Below, piece after piece: positions 47,092 to 56,700 of a stretch of 64,000 nucleotides of DNA. Location: the NCBI RefSeq assembly GCF_008329965.1, contig NZ_CP036150.1:62001-126000 (forward strand), read 5' to 3'. This DNA is from Oceanispirochaeta crateris (GTDB taxonomy: Bacteria > Spirochaetota > Spirochaetia > DSM-2461). Numbering within the stretch: the first letter of the stretch is position 1; the number at the start of each line of letters is the position of its first letter. Position numbers and translations under genes: made by a program. The notes beneath the pieces were generated by a model. It worked only from the letters and a program-made list of their open reading frames with translations, was not told the DNA's origin and ran no database searches.

Positions 47092-47738
47092 ATGATACCT
47101 TACCCGAATTATTAAGCGGCATCAGCTCAGAGGCCCGCATTGAATCAGAACAGCTTAAAAATGAAGCCCTAAAAAATCAGGAACAAAAACTGGCTTCGGC
47201 AAAGATGCTCGAAAGCCGCCTCATAGAAGAATCAAAGTTGAAAGGAAAGAAGCAGGCTCAGCAGATCCTCAAGGCCGCCGAATCCACCCGGTCTGTGGAG
47301 CTGCGGAGGATAAACTTTAAAAGAGAAGAACGTCTGTATGCTCAGATTCTCAAGGAAGTACGGCAGCGATTCCGGGAACATTCGGAGTCTCCAGCGTATG
47401 CAGATCTCCTTGTCGGGTGGATCTCCGAAGCTGCCATCGGCCTTGGTTCACAGTCTGTGGTTATTCATGCTTCCCCGGGGACTCTCTCTCTTCTGACGTC
47501 AACGCTGTTGAAGAAGGCCGAACAGGTTGTGGAAGATCAGATCGGGAAAAAAGTCACTCTCTCATGTGCTCCTTTTGATGAGCCTGATGAGCATTCTTTT
47601 AAACACAGCGATGACTGCGGCGTCATATTAAAAGATCAGACCGGTCGGCTTATTTATGATAATCGTCTAGAGGCCAGGCTTCAAAGATATGATCGACAAA
47701 TCCGGGGAATGATCGCCCGTGAATTTCTGCAGGAATAG
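47088..47738 (+). CDS. ntpE: V-type ATPase subunit E
   Basis: Peripheral-stalk subunit. 216 residues: a long N-terminal helix rich in Lys, Glu and Gln (about 10-90) and a C-terminal globular domain with SDDCGVILKDQTGRLIYDN close to the typical GG(v)-x-(v)...(i)-x-x-DN-(t/r) ending. It sits between ntpF and ntpA in a tightly packed operon. Confidence 0.92.
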   Translation: MNDTLPELLSGISSEARIESEQLKNEALKNQEQKLASAKMLESRLIEESKLKGKKQAQQILKAAESTRSVELRRINFKREERLYAQILKEVRQRFREHSESPAYADLLVGWISEAAIGLGSQSVVIHASPGTLSLLTSTLLKKAEQVVEDQIGKKVTLSCAPFDEPDEHSFKHSDDCGVILKDQTGRLIYDNRLEARLQRYDRQIRGMIAREFLQE

Positions 47739-47746
47739 GAAGACAA

Positions 47747-49522
47747 ATGACTGAAAGGATTATTGGTACAGTGAAACGGGTCAATGGGCCTGTCATTGAA
47801 GCGAAGGGCATCAGTGACGCCATCATGCTTGAAATGGTCTATGTCGGAGAGGCACGGATCGTCGGTGAAGTCAGTAAGCTCATTGGATCTAATGCCGTTA
47901 TTCAGGTGTATGAAGACACAACCGGACTGGCGCCGGGAGACAATATTTACGGATCGGGACTACCCTTGAGTGCAGAACTAGGACCGGGACTTATCGGGAC
48001 CATTTATGATGGAATCCAACGGCCTCTGGAAGCCATTTACAAGGTCTCAAAAGAATACATCAAGCGCGGTATCAGTGTTCCATCCCTTGACAGAGAAAAG
48101 CTCTGGCCTTTTCAACCTTCCGCTGAATTAAGCAAGGGCAGCCTGTTAGAAGAGGGAATGTCTTTGGGAACTGTTCAGGAAACAGAAAGGATAACACAGA
48201 AAATCCTCATTCCTCCGGGAGATTCCGGTCGTCTTCAATGGCTCATAGAACCGGGGAATTATACGGTGGATACGGTCATCGCCAGGATCATGACCGATGC
48301 AGGGGAAAAAGAGCTGACCATGTTTCATAAATGGTCTATCAGAAAACCCAGACCCATAGCCGAGAGGCTTCCCCTTCTTCTGCCGCTTATAACCGGACAA
48401 AGGATTATTGATACTCTTTTTCCCCTGGCAAAAGGGGGGACAGTGGCCATCCCAGGAGGGTTCGGTACAGGGAAAACCATGACACAGCATGCCATCGCCA
48501 AATGGTGTGATGCCGATATCATTGTGTATATAGGCTGCGGGGAGAGGGGCAATGAGATGACTGATGTCCTCACCGAGTTCCCCAAGCTGGTGGACCCAAA
48601 AACCGGACAGAGCTTGATGAACCGGACTATTCTCATCGCCAATACGTCCAATATGCCCGTGTCTGCCAGGGAGGCCAGTATTTATACAGGTGTTACAATT
48701 GCCGAGTATTACCGGGACCAGGGCTATCATGTGGCTATCATGGCAGACTCCACTTCCCGTTGGGCAGAGGCCTTGAGAGAACTCTCCGGGCGAATGGAAG
48801 AAATGCCCGCAGAAGAGGGGTTCCCCGCCTACTTGCCCACAAGAATCGCCGAATTTTATGAAAGGGCAGGGTATATGAAAACCCTAGGAGGAGATATCGG
48901 TTCGGTTTCAATCATCGGGGCAGTCTCACCACCGGGTGGTGACTTTTCAGAACCGGTGACACAGCATACAAAAAGATTTGTCCGCTGCTTTTGGGGGCTG
49001 GACCGCCAGCTTGCCAATGCACGTCATTATCCGGCCATTTCCTGGCTTGAAAGCTACAGCGAATATCTGGATGACATCATTCCCTGGTGGGAAGAGCGGG
49101 TTGGACCTCAATGGGCTGATGACCGGCGTGAAATGATGGAGCTTCTGCAAAAAGAAGTGCGCCTCCTTCAGGTGGTTAAACTTGTTGGTCCCGATGCTCT
49201 GCCGGATACCCAGCGCTTTGTCATTGAGGTCTGCTCTGTCTTTAAAAATGCCTTTTTGCAGCAAAATGCATTTGATGTGATCGATAGATACTCTACGGCG
49301 GAAAAACAGATGCGCATGCTTTCTCTTATTCTCCTTTACTGGCACAGGGGCAGCGATGCCATAAAGAGGGGAGTCACCATCGTTAAACTGAAGCGTTTGA
49401 AGGCCCTGCAGGATGTGATTAAGATGAAATTTACCATAGAAAATGAAAGCCTCGAAAAATTCGACCGCCTTGAAGCAAAACTTGAACGGGGACTCGACCA
49501 GCTGGGGGCCTTATATGATTGA
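47747..49522 (+). CDS. ntpA: V-type ATPase catalytic subunit A
   Basis: Catalytic subunit. 591 residues with the N-terminal beta barrel, the A-type insertion (non-homologous region, about 115-185), Walker A GGFGTGKT at about residues 236-244, the GERGNEM segment with the catalytic Glu, and MADSTSRWAEALRE. The Walker A is GGFGTGKT rather than the more usual GPFGSGKT. The stop overlaps the ntpB start. Confidence 0.97.
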   Translation: MTERIIGTVKRVNGPVIEAKGISDAIMLEMVYVGEARIVGEVSKLIGSNAVIQVYEDTTGLAPGDNIYGSGLPLSAELGPGLIGTIYDGIQRPLEAIYKVSKEYIKRGISVPSLDREKLWPFQPSAELSKGSLLEEGMSLGTVQETERITQKILIPPGDSGRLQWLIEPGNYTVDTVIARIMTDAGEKELTMFHKWSIRKPRPIAERLPLLLPLITGQRIIDTLFPLAKGGTVAIPGGFGTGKTMTQHAIAKWCDADIIVYIGCGERGNEMTDVLTEFPKLVDPKTGQSLMNRTILIANTSNMPVSAREASIYTGVTIAEYYRDQGYHVAIMADSTSRWAEALRELSGRMEEMPAEEGFPAYLPTRIAEFYERAGYMKTLGGDIGSVSIIGAVSPPGGDFSEPVTQHTKRFVRCFWGLDRQLANARHYPAISWLESYSEYLDDIIPWWEERVGPQWADDRREMMELLQKEVRLLQVVKLVGPDALPDTQRFVIEVCSVFKNAFLQQNAFDVIDRYSTAEKQMRMLSLILLYWHRGSDAIKRGVTIVKLKRLKALQDVIKMKFTIENESLEKFDRLEAKLERGLDQLGALYD

Positions 49523-50948
49523 TAGGAATGTACCGCTTCAGGAGCGGCTGAGAACCGGCCGGGAATATGTGGGAATCCATAAACTGGACGGACCGCTTTT
49601 GTTTATCAAGAACACCCATGCCGTGGGATACCGGGAACTTGTGGAATGTATTGATTCGACGGGGACATTGCGTCTGGGACAAGTTCTGGATACCTCGGAG
49701 GATGTGGTGGTTGTTCAGGTCTTTTCGGGAACTTCCGGGATGAATCTGCCCCAGACCCGGGTGCGGTTTCTGGGAAAGCCCCATACCTTAAATGTCACAA
49801 AATCCATGCTGGGCCGGGTTTTTAATGGTCTTGGCAAAGCAGTGGACGGAGGTTCGGAACCGGTGGGGGACCAACAACTAGATGTGAACGGTCAACCCGT
49901 TAATCCCACCGCCCGGGAGTATCCCAAGGACTTTATTCAAACGGGAATCTCTGTTATTGATGGCATGAATACCCTCATCAGGGGGCAAAAACTTCCCATC
50001 TTTTCCGGGAATGGTCTTCCTCATAACGTACTCGCCGCCCAGATTGCCCGGCAGGCCAGAATCAAGGGACAGGACAGTGAATTTGCGGTTGTCTTTGCCG
50101 CCATGGGAGTCAAACACGATGTAGCTCGCTATTTTATTGACTCCTTTGAGGCCTCCGGAGTCCTTGATAATGTGGCTCTCTTTCTGTCTCTGGCCGATGA
50201 CCCTTCCATTGAACGGCTGAGCACTCCCAGAAGTGCCCTGACACTGGCGGAACATCTGGCTTTCAATGAAGGACTCCACGTGCTAGTCATCATGACCGAT
50301 ATGTCCAACTACTGCGAGTCCCTGAGGGAAATCTCCACTCTAAGGGGTGAAATCCCCTCGAGAAAAGGCTATCCGGGTTACCTGTATTCTGACCTTGCAG
50401 AATTATATGAACGTTCTGGAATGCTCAAGGGCTTTAAAGGCTCCATCACTCAGGTTCCCATATTGACTATGCCCAATGATGACATCTCCCATCCCATTCC
50501 GGACCTTTCAGGGTATATCACCGAAGGGCAGATTGTCTTTGAACGGGAGATGAACGGACGAGGAATCTATCCGCCTGTGGCCGGTCTTCCCTCCCTGTCC
50601 CGTCTGATGAAAGACGGGATTGGTGAGGGCATGACAAGAAAGGATCATCCCCATCTGGCCAGTCAGCTGTTTGCGGCCTACAGCTATGTGAAGGACGTTA
50701 GAAACCTGGCCTCTGTAATCGGTGAGGAGGAGCTGACTCCCTTGGATCATCAATACATGGAGTTCGGAGAGAATTTTGAAAAGAATTTTGTCTCTCAGGG
50801 GAAGGATGAAAACCGAAGCATTGAGGAGACTCTGGACCGGGGATGGGAGGCTTTGAGTCTTCTTCCTTCGGAAGAACTGCACAGAGTGACCGAAGAGGAG
50901 CTTGAAACCTATTATAGGCGTATAAGCGATAGAAGGGATCATGAATAG
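49515..50948 (+). CDS. ntpB: V-type ATPase regulatory subunit B
   Basis: Non-catalytic nucleotide-binding subunit. The ATG at 49515 overlaps the ntpA stop by 8 bases and has GGGGG 6 bases upstream; it gives 477 residues. Family motifs are LGRVFNGLGKAVDGG, GISVIDGMNTLIRGQKLPIFSG in place of a Walker A loop, and YPGYLYSDLAELYERSG. Confidence 0.96.
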   Translation: MIDRNVPLQERLRTGREYVGIHKLDGPLLFIKNTHAVGYRELVECIDSTGTLRLGQVLDTSEDVVVVQVFSGTSGMNLPQTRVRFLGKPHTLNVTKSMLGRVFNGLGKAVDGGSEPVGDQQLDVNGQPVNPTAREYPKDFIQTGISVIDGMNTLIRGQKLPIFSGNGLPHNVLAAQIARQARIKGQDSEFAVVFAAMGVKHDVARYFIDSFEASGVLDNVALFLSLADDPSIERLSTPRSALTLAEHLAFNEGLHVLVIMTDMSNYCESLREISTLRGEIPSRKGYPGYLYSDLAELYERSGMLKGFKGSITQVPILTMPNDDISHPIPDLSGYITEGQIVFEREMNGRGIYPPVAGLPSLSRLMKDGIGEGMTRKDHPHLASQLFAAYSYVKDVRNLASVIGEEELTPLDHQYMEFGENFEKNFVSQGKDENRSIEETLDRGWEALSLLPSEELHRVTEEELETYYRRISDRRDHE

Positions 50949-50957
50949 AGGCTGTGC

Positions 50958-51584
50958 ATGCGTCAGAATGTAGCACCTACAAAGACCAATTTACTCAGCC
51001 TCAAGAGTGAGCTCAAGTTTGCTCGTCTCGGATATGAGCTGCTGGATCAGAAACGGAATATCCTGGTCATAGAATTGTTGAACCTGGTCGATCAGGCCGT
51101 TGATTCCCAGGATCGTGTTGATCGTGCCTTGAGTGTCGCCTATGAATCCCTGGAAGCCGCGGCCCTGGCAGTCGGTAAAAGGAAGGTTCTCACCATCTCC
51201 AGTGCTGTCAATATTGAAACGAAGGTGGATATTTCTAGAAGGAAAATTATGGGCGTTTCTCTGCCCGTGGTAGATACCTCTTTTGTGGAACATGGCCCCT
51301 ATTATTCTCCCATGGGGACGAGCTATTGGATCGATTCCAGCCTTCAGGAGTTTAAGAAAGCCTTGGAATTGATGGGCAGGCTGGCCGAACTTAAAATCTC
51401 GATCATCCGCTTGGCCAATGAGGTTCGAAAGACAATCAGGAAGGTCAACGCCCTGGATAAGATTGCCATTCCCGAACTGACCGAGAGCGTGGCTTTTATT
51501 CAGGAGCGCTTGGAAGAAAATGAACGGGATATGCTGATATTGATGAAAATGGTGAAACAAAGACTTGAAAACAGAAAGGAATGA
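50958..51584 (+). CDS. ntpD: V-type ATPase subunit D
   Basis: Central rotor shaft. 208 residues forming two long helices, starting with the family's PTKTNLLSLKSELKFARLGYELLDQKRNIL pattern (residues 7-36), with a helical return ending KMVKQRLENRKE. Last gene of the V-ATPase operon; the ribosome site is weak and coupling to ntpB is likely. Confidence 0.94.
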   Translation: MRQNVAPTKTNLLSLKSELKFARLGYELLDQKRNILVIELLNLVDQAVDSQDRVDRALSVAYESLEAAALAVGKRKVLTISSAVNIETKVDISRRKIMGVSLPVVDTSFVEHGPYYSPMGTSYWIDSSLQEFKKALELMGRLAELKISIIRLANEVRKTIRKVNALDKIAIPELTESVAFIQERLEENERDMLILMKMVKQRLENRKE

Positions 51585-51613
51585 TCTAACATTTAAGTAT
51601 AAGGAAGTGAGTC

Positions 51614-52102
51614 ATGGCCGGTCCTATTGAAAAAATGATGGTCTATCTGGACGGAACCGAAGAGTCAATCGTTGCCGCGGAGTATGCTGTTTGTCTTGCA
51701 AAAGGCTGTGGAGCATCTCTCACGGCTCTCTATGTTGTGAATACACGAGCTCTAAATGATTTGGTCCGGTCCCGCATATTCATTGAATCTGAAGAGAGAG
51801 AGTACAAGAGTGATCTTGAAGAAGATGCTCAAAGGTATTTAAACCACGTCCAGGATCTGGCCCGGAAAAAAGGCCTGGCAATTCAGACAATCAAGTCAAG
51901 CGGGGCGATTAATACAGAAATAAAGCATAAGGTGGAAGAACTCGATATTGATTTGCTACTTATTGGTGAACTCTCACGCATACAGAGTCGTAGAGATGAG
52001 TTCTATAACGAAGTGGAGCGGGCCATGCGCAGTGTGTCCTGTTCTGTTATGATTGTTAAAAATGAAGACAGAGTGTGGTCTTTGTATGAATCTTTGGTGT
52101 AA
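51614..52102 (+). CDS. Universal stress protein family
   Basis: 162 residues of the UspA fold: N-terminal strand MMVYLDGTEESIVAAEYAV, SLTALYVVN, and a C-terminal LLLIGELSR...SCSVMIV. The usual ATP-binding Gly-x-x-Gly-x9-Gly(S/T) is not intact (GELSRIQSRRDEF region), so it may not bind ATP. It starts 29 bases after ntpD and 10 bases before the EIIA gene. Confidence 0.85.
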   Translation: MAGPIEKMMVYLDGTEESIVAAEYAVCLAKGCGASLTALYVVNTRALNDLVRSRIFIESEEREYKSDLEEDAQRYLNHVQDLARKKGLAIQTIKSSGAINTEIKHKVEELDIDLLLIGELSRIQSRRDEFYNEVERAMRSVSCSVMIVKNEDRVWSLYESLV

Positions 52103-52112
52103 GGAATAACTC

Positions 52113-52559
52113 ATGGCAATACTTGATTTGATAACAGAAGATTGTGTTAAAGTCCCGCTTACAGGTACTACAAAGAAGGTTGTTTTAAGAGAAATGCTGG
52201 AGCATTTGGAAAATGCCGGAAAGATAAATGATGTGGAAACCATTTATACGGCTCTCTTGCTGAGAGAGGATCAGGGGAGTACAGGATTGGGAGCAGGCAT
52301 CGCCGTTCCCCATGCCAAGACAGAGGCCGTTAAGGATCTTGTTCTGGGTGTTGGTATCAGTCCAGCCGGAATTGATTTCGACGCCGTTGATGGCCAACCT
52401 TCTAAGATCTTTTTCCTCGTTCTTGCTCCTCCCGAGCAATCGGGAAAACATTTACAGGTTCTCTCTGAGATAGCCCGGATCTCTCAATCAGCAGCCTTTT
52501 TGAGGGTTTTGATCTCTTCTCAGACCGCCGCAGAAGTGGTTGAAATGTTCCGGGAATAA
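52113..52559 (+). CDS. PTS EIIA component, fructose/nitrogen type (PtsN-like)
   Basis: 148 residues with the EIIA-Fru/Ntr fold and the phosphorylatable His67 in GIAVPHAKTEAV. No EIIB/C sugar permease domains are near, so it is more likely a regulatory, PtsN-like protein than a sugar transporter part. A long T-run (52611-52621) downstream has no GC-rich hairpin. Confidence 0.9.
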   Translation: MAILDLITEDCVKVPLTGTTKKVVLREMLEHLENAGKINDVETIYTALLLREDQGSTGLGAGIAVPHAKTEAVKDLVLGVGISPAGIDFDAVDGQPSKIFFLVLAPPEQSGKHLQVLSEIARISQSAAFLRVLISSQTAAEVVEMFRE

Positions 52560-52643
52560 GGAGCAGCCCAATCTTGTTCCGCTTGTTATGAATTGAAATA
52601 AAGATATCGCTTTTTTTTTTCAAACCGGATACTCTTGACTATC

Positions 52644-53828
52644 ATGAAAAGCATTGAACAAATCAACGAAAAAATCTCTTCCGGTAAGGCCGTTGTTCTT
52701 ACGGCGGAAGAGATCATCGATTATGTAGATGAAAAAGGTTTGGAGCAGGCTGCCAAAGAGGTCGATGTGGTCACCACCGCGACCTTCGGCCCCATGTGTT
52801 CCTCTGGCTGTTTTATAAATCTCGGTCATAGTAAACCCAAGATGCGGATTACCGAAGCCTGGCTGGATGATGTCAGTGCCTATGCGGGCGTAGCCGCGGT
52901 GGATCTTTTTTTAGGTGCCACTCAGCTGCAGGCCAATGACCCGGCCAACAGGGATTATCCAGGAGACTTCCGTTTTGGCGGGGGGCATGTCATGGAAAAG
53001 CTGGTAGCCGGTGAGGAAGTTCAGCTCTTTGCCTTGTCTTATGGGACCGATGAATATCCTCTGAAAGAACTGCGCACAACGCTTACGATCAATGACCTGA
53101 ACCAGTGTATTATGGTGAATCCCCGCAACTGCTATCAGAACTACAATGTGGCGGTAAATACCTCTGATAAACCCATCCATACCTATCTGGGATACCTCAA
53201 ACCTCATATGAAAAACTGTGGATATTCTTCTGCGGGGCAGTTGTCCCCTTTGCTGAATGATCCCTTCTACAGGACCATTGGTGTGGGGACCAGAGTTTGG
53301 CTGGCAGGAGCTCAGGGGCATGTCTATTCCGAAGGAACTCAGCATTCTCCTACATGTGAGAGAGGCCTTTTGGGTGTTCCCTCAGAAGGTGCGGGAACCC
53401 TGGCTCTCACGGGGGATATGAAAAAAATGCTTCCCGAGTTTGTGCGTGGGGTGAGCCTCAAGGGATATGGTATTTCCCTTTCTGTGGGAGTCGGAATCCC
53501 TATTCCCATTCTGGATGAGCAGATGTTGTTGCAAACGACTATAAGAGACAGGGATATTATGGCTCAGGTGATTGATTATGCCTCTGATTATCCCCAGAGA
53601 AACGGACGGGTTCTGGGTTCTGTCAGTTATGAAGAACTCAAGTCGGGGAGCATCTCCCTTGATGGTCAAAAAATTGAGGCCGGGGGCTTGTCTTCCTACA
53701 GCAAAGCCAGAAAAATCGCGGCTCTCCTGCAGGATGAAATCAAGACAGGACGGTTCCTTTTGACTCAGCCCATTGCTCCGCTTCCAGTGGAACAATCTAT
53801 GAAACCCTTGAAGGAGTCCTCGCTATGA
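52644..53828 (+). CDS. Homocysteine biosynthesis protein, DUF39/HcyBio family
   Basis: 394 residues of the COG1900 family, with the conserved early Cys region TTATFGPMCSSGCFINLGHSKP, PRNCYQNYNVAVN and ERGLLGVPSEGAGTLALTGD. Work on Methanosarcina (MA1821) and Desulfovibrio linked this family, with a NIL-domain ferredoxin, to making homocysteine from aspartate semialdehyde and sulfide. The ferredoxin gene overlaps its stop. The ATG at 52644 is used; the ribosome site ahead of it is weak. Confidence 0.92.
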   Translation: MKSIEQINEKISSGKAVVLTAEEIIDYVDEKGLEQAAKEVDVVTTATFGPMCSSGCFINLGHSKPKMRITEAWLDDVSAYAGVAAVDLFLGATQLQANDPANRDYPGDFRFGGGHVMEKLVAGEEVQLFALSYGTDEYPLKELRTTLTINDLNQCIMVNPRNCYQNYNVAVNTSDKPIHTYLGYLKPHMKNCGYSSAGQLSPLLNDPFYRTIGVGTRVWLAGAQGHVYSEGTQHSPTCERGLLGVPSEGAGTLALTGDMKKMLPEFVRGVSLKGYGISLSVGVGIPIPILDEQMLLQTTIRDRDIMAQVIDYASDYPQRNGRVLGSVSYEELKSGSISLDGQKIEAGGLSSYSKARKIAALLQDEIKTGRFLLTQPIAPLPVEQSMKPLKESSL

Positions 53829-54247
53829 GTGATGAAATCCAGACTAAAAAGCTCATGCTCTATTTTCCGGAATGCGAGACAGAAAAGCCCATTGTCTATC
53901 ATCTGGTGAAGGACTATGACCTGATTATCAATATATTCCGAGCCAGAGTCACACCGGAAGATGAGGGTTATCTGGTGCTGGATGTCACAGGCACAGAAGA
54001 ACATATCCTCCAGGGTTCCGAGTATATCCGTTCCCTGGGAATCAGGATCGATGGGGTCAACAAGGGATTGATATGGGATAAGGACAAATGCGCTCAGTGC
54101 GGGTGTTGTGTCCCCCATTGTCCAACCAATGCCCTGTCTATTCCCGATCGCAGAACCATGGAGATCGTCTTCAATACAGAGGAGTGCATTGAATGCCTCA
54201 GCTGCATCAAAGTCTGTCCCTTCGGGGCTGTCTCATCCCTGTTTTGA
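53825..54247 (+). CDS. NIL-domain ferredoxin
   Basis: 140 residues: an N-terminal NIL domain (about 8-75, LMLYFPECETEKPIVYHLV) and two [4Fe-4S] motifs, CAQCGCCVPHC and CIECLSCIKVC. This is the MA1822-type partner of DUF39 and presumably feeds electrons to sulfur insertion. It overlaps the DUF39 gene by 4 bases and the next gene by up to 55. Confidence 0.93.
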   Translation: MSDEIQTKKLMLYFPECETEKPIVYHLVKDYDLIINIFRARVTPEDEGYLVLDVTGTEEHILQGSEYIRSLGIRIDGVNKGLIWDKDKCAQCGCCVPHCPTNALSIPDRRTMEIVFNTEECIECLSCIKVCPFGAVSSLF

Positions 54248-55011
54248 CTTCTTTTGAAAGAAGGGAATCTCGGGAGTTCCACTTTAAGGATGCTCACTTT
54301 CATATCAGGACCAATGCCTGGGAGGCTGTGACCAATCGCATCATGGCCGAGCGCTTGAATCTTGAAGCCTTTATCAAAGACCATCCGGAATTTCAGAAAA
54401 CACTAAAACCCATCGATCTTGCTTTGGCAGATTCTCTTTTACCGGAAACGGTTAAACGGATGCAGCAGGCCTCCCGTCTCACTGGACTGGGACCCATGGC
54501 CTCAGTGGCCGGAACCATGGCCCAGCTGGCCGTGGAAGCCTCCCGGGAGGCAGGTTCTCCCGAGTCCCTTGTGGAAAACGGAGGTGATATTTATCTTGAA
54601 AGTGTGACACCATTGGTTTTGGGACTCTATGCGGGCCCTCTGTCTCCTTTTCAGAATCTGGCGTTAAAGATCCTTCCCGAACAGACACCCTTGGCGGTTT
54701 GCACCTCCTCAGGCCGTATGGGGCATTCCCTCAGCTTCGGTGACTGTGATCTGGTCACGGTGTTTGCAAAAGAGGGTGCTCTGGCTGATGCGGCGGCGAC
54801 TCTGGGCGGCAATCTGGTAAAGGAAGACGGAGATATTGAACCGGCCCTGAACCGGCTTCTCTCAATCAATGGTGTTTTGGGAGCGATTATCATCCGGGAC
54901 AAACGATTCGGTACGGTAGGGGAGCTGCCCGAGTTGATCAAATCTCTCGATCCGGACCTGCAGGCCAAGGTTTCCAGAGATGATGAGTCAAACTTCCAGA
55001 ATTCCTATTGA
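54193..55011 (+). CDS. UPF0280 (ApbE-like) family protein
   Basis: COG2122 member of about 255-272 residues, with GPMASVAGTMAQLAVE, VENGGDIYLES and VCTSSGRMGHSLSFGD. The start is uncertain: ATG at 54193 has a GAGGAG site 9 bases upstream but reads across the ferredoxin's Cys motif, while TTG at 54244 overlaps the ferredoxin stop and matches the family's N terminus better. The same three-gene set (DUF39, NIL-ferredoxin, COG2122) recurs in methanogens and sulfate reducers. COG2122 is suspected to help in homocysteine formation; its reaction is unknown. Confidence 0.88.
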   Translation: MPQLHQSLSLRGCLIPVLTSFERRESREFHFKDAHFHIRTNAWEAVTNRIMAERLNLEAFIKDHPEFQKTLKPIDLALADSLLPETVKRMQQASRLTGLGPMASVAGTMAQLAVEASREAGSPESLVENGGDIYLESVTPLVLGLYAGPLSPFQNLALKILPEQTPLAVCTSSGRMGHSLSFGDCDLVTVFAKEGALADAAATLGGNLVKEDGDIEPALNRLLSINGVLGAIIIRDKRFGTVGELPELIKSLDPDLQAKVSRDDESNFQNSY

Positions 55012-55200
55012 TGACTAAGGGTCTGGGGAAGTCTTCTTCTCTTATAATTTGCTAAATACCATATCGGGGCTTAGAATAAACATTATAATTTAAAAAATAA
55101 AACAAAAAGAAATTGTGCCAGATGCAAAAGAAATCATCATAGAAGCAAATTGGTTTCATTCTGTTAGAATCACATTCCTTCTTGTTAACAGGGGAACAAG
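55012..55200. other. Intergenic region before the sensor gene
   Basis: AT-rich, with a GGGGAA ribosome site next to the ATG at 55201. I see no good terminator after the UPF0280 gene and no convincing promoter, although transcription of the next gene must begin here or read through. Confidence 0.4.
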
Positions 55201-56700
55201 ATGTTTATGAGTCTTTTAAAAAAAATCCACCTGAACAATATGAATATCCGGATCATTCTTATTCTTATCATAGCCTTGGGAATCATTTTGCGCTTAATCA
55301 GTTCTGTTCTCATCATGTCGCGCTCTGTGAATGACTATAAATTATCCAAATATATATATCTGATGAATGATGTCAGCGATGATTTGTTTACGGCTGTTAC
55401 CAATTATGGTTTTGAAAGGGGCCGTGTTAATGTTCTGCTCAACGATGCCGGTCATTCCGAAGGAATGGAATTTAACAAAACATTTGTCATTGAGAGACGG
55501 CGGGATGGTGATGCAGCTCTCTTATCAGCCCTGTCAAAGCTTTCTGCCGAAACTGAGACGGAATTAAATCTTAGCAGGGACAGGATTGAACAAATAAGAG
55601 CCGAAATTGCAATTTTAAGAGACCTAAGCTCACAAGAATTTACTCTACCAATGGAATCTAGGAATCCTCAGCTGTCTGAAATCTGGTTTGCCAAAATGAC
55701 AGAATATATTGAGAGCATTGAGTCTTTACTCATCCTTGTCTCCCAGGATATCAGTAATTCAGATGGGTTGATAAGCCGGTATTCATCCCTTAAACATAAA
55801 GCCATGGCTCTCAGAAATATTGCAGGACCGGAAATCTCAATTCTGACTGCCACCATGGTGTCCGGTAAACCTCTGAAAGATAAATTCTCTGCTAAAATCA
55901 GTAAGCATATTATCATCAACGATGAAATCTTTAAGGATTTGAATTTTTTGAGCGGACCTCTTAAAGGAAGTCCTGTCTACTCATCACTAATGGAACTCAG
56001 GGAATCCTACTATGATGAATATGTGAAGCACAGAGACCTTCTTTATCCTCACGCAATTGCGGGAGGGCCCTATCCTTACACATCGCAGGAATATTTGGGG
56101 TATGGAGAAAGGTTCATCAACTCTATAGGTAGTTTTATGGAAACCCTAGTCCGACAGGACAGGGAGTATACCATCCTTAGACTGGAAGAAAGCAGAAAGG
56201 CAATTTTCAATCATGTTGTATTCCTTTCTGCATCCTTACTTTTATTCCTCTTTGTTTTGTTCTTACTCATTAACCGTATTCTTAATCCATTGGTAAGGCT
56301 GACAGATAATATTGTATTACTGGGAAAGGGGAATACAGATGTTACAATTCCGCAGCTTACTTCCAAAAATGAAATTGGAAATATGGCAAGAGGCATGGCA
56401 GTCTTCAGAGATACTCTCATCACACTCGATAATAAAATGATTGAACTGGAGAAGGTTTCCAATGAGAGAGCCCAGTTGATTGCCGATCTTAAGAAAACAC
56501 TCAATGAGGTGAAGAGTCTAAGAGCGATCATTCCCATCTGCTCCTATTGCAAGAATATTAGAAATGATCAGGGGTATTACGAGGAAATAGAATCTTATTT
56601 TTCAAAGAACTCAGATGCTGACTTTAGCCATACAATCTGTCCAGACTGTATGGAGAAGCATTTCCCCGGAATGTCAGCTGGTACGAAAAAAGATTTGTAA
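55201..56700 (+). CDS. Membrane sensor with HAMP domain and C-terminal Cys4 motif
   Basis: 499 residues: a membrane helix at about 19-40, a helical extracytoplasmic domain to about 335, a second helix at about 338-360, a HAMP domain (NRILNPLVRLTDNIVLLGKG), a short coiled coil, and a C-terminal module with Cys447-x-x-Cys450 and Cys480-x-x-Cys483 (CSYCKNIRNDQGYYEEIESYF, then SHTICPDC). This last motif usually sits after PAS or response-regulator domains as a linker or small output. No kinase, GGDEF or methyl-accepting domain follows, so output is unknown. Confidence 0.85.
   Translation: MFMSLLKKIHLNNMNIRIILILIIALGIILRLISSVLIMSRSVNDYKLSKYIYLMNDVSDDLFTAVTNYGFERGRVNVLLNDAGHSEGMEFNKTFVIERRRDGDAALLSALSKLSAETETELNLSRDRIEQIRAEIAILRDLSSQEFTLPMESRNPQLSEIWFAKMTEYIESIESLLILVSQDISNSDGLISRYSSLKHKAMALRNIAGPEISILTATMVSGKPLKDKFSAKISKHIIINDEIFKDLNFLSGPLKGSPVYSSLMELRESYYDEYVKHRDLLYPHAIAGGPYPYTSQEYLGYGERFINSIGSFMETLVRQDREYTILRLEESRKAIFNHVVFLSASLLLFLFVLFLLINRILNPLVRLTDNIVLLGKGNTDVTIPQLTSKNEIGNMARGMAVFRDTLITLDNKMIELEKVSNERAQLIADLKKTLNEVKSLRAIIPICSYCKNIRNDQGYYEEIESYFSKNSDADFSHTICPDCMEKHFPGMSAGTKKDL

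Noticed and set aside
52600-52625. Terminator at a long T-run after the EIIA gene
   Set aside because: No GC-rich hairpin precedes the T-run; only a weak GATATC-centred pairing.
55115-55140. Second sigma-54 promoter before the sensor gene
   Set aside because: TGGCAC occurs on the minus strand, pointing away from the gene, and no GC is found at the -12 position.
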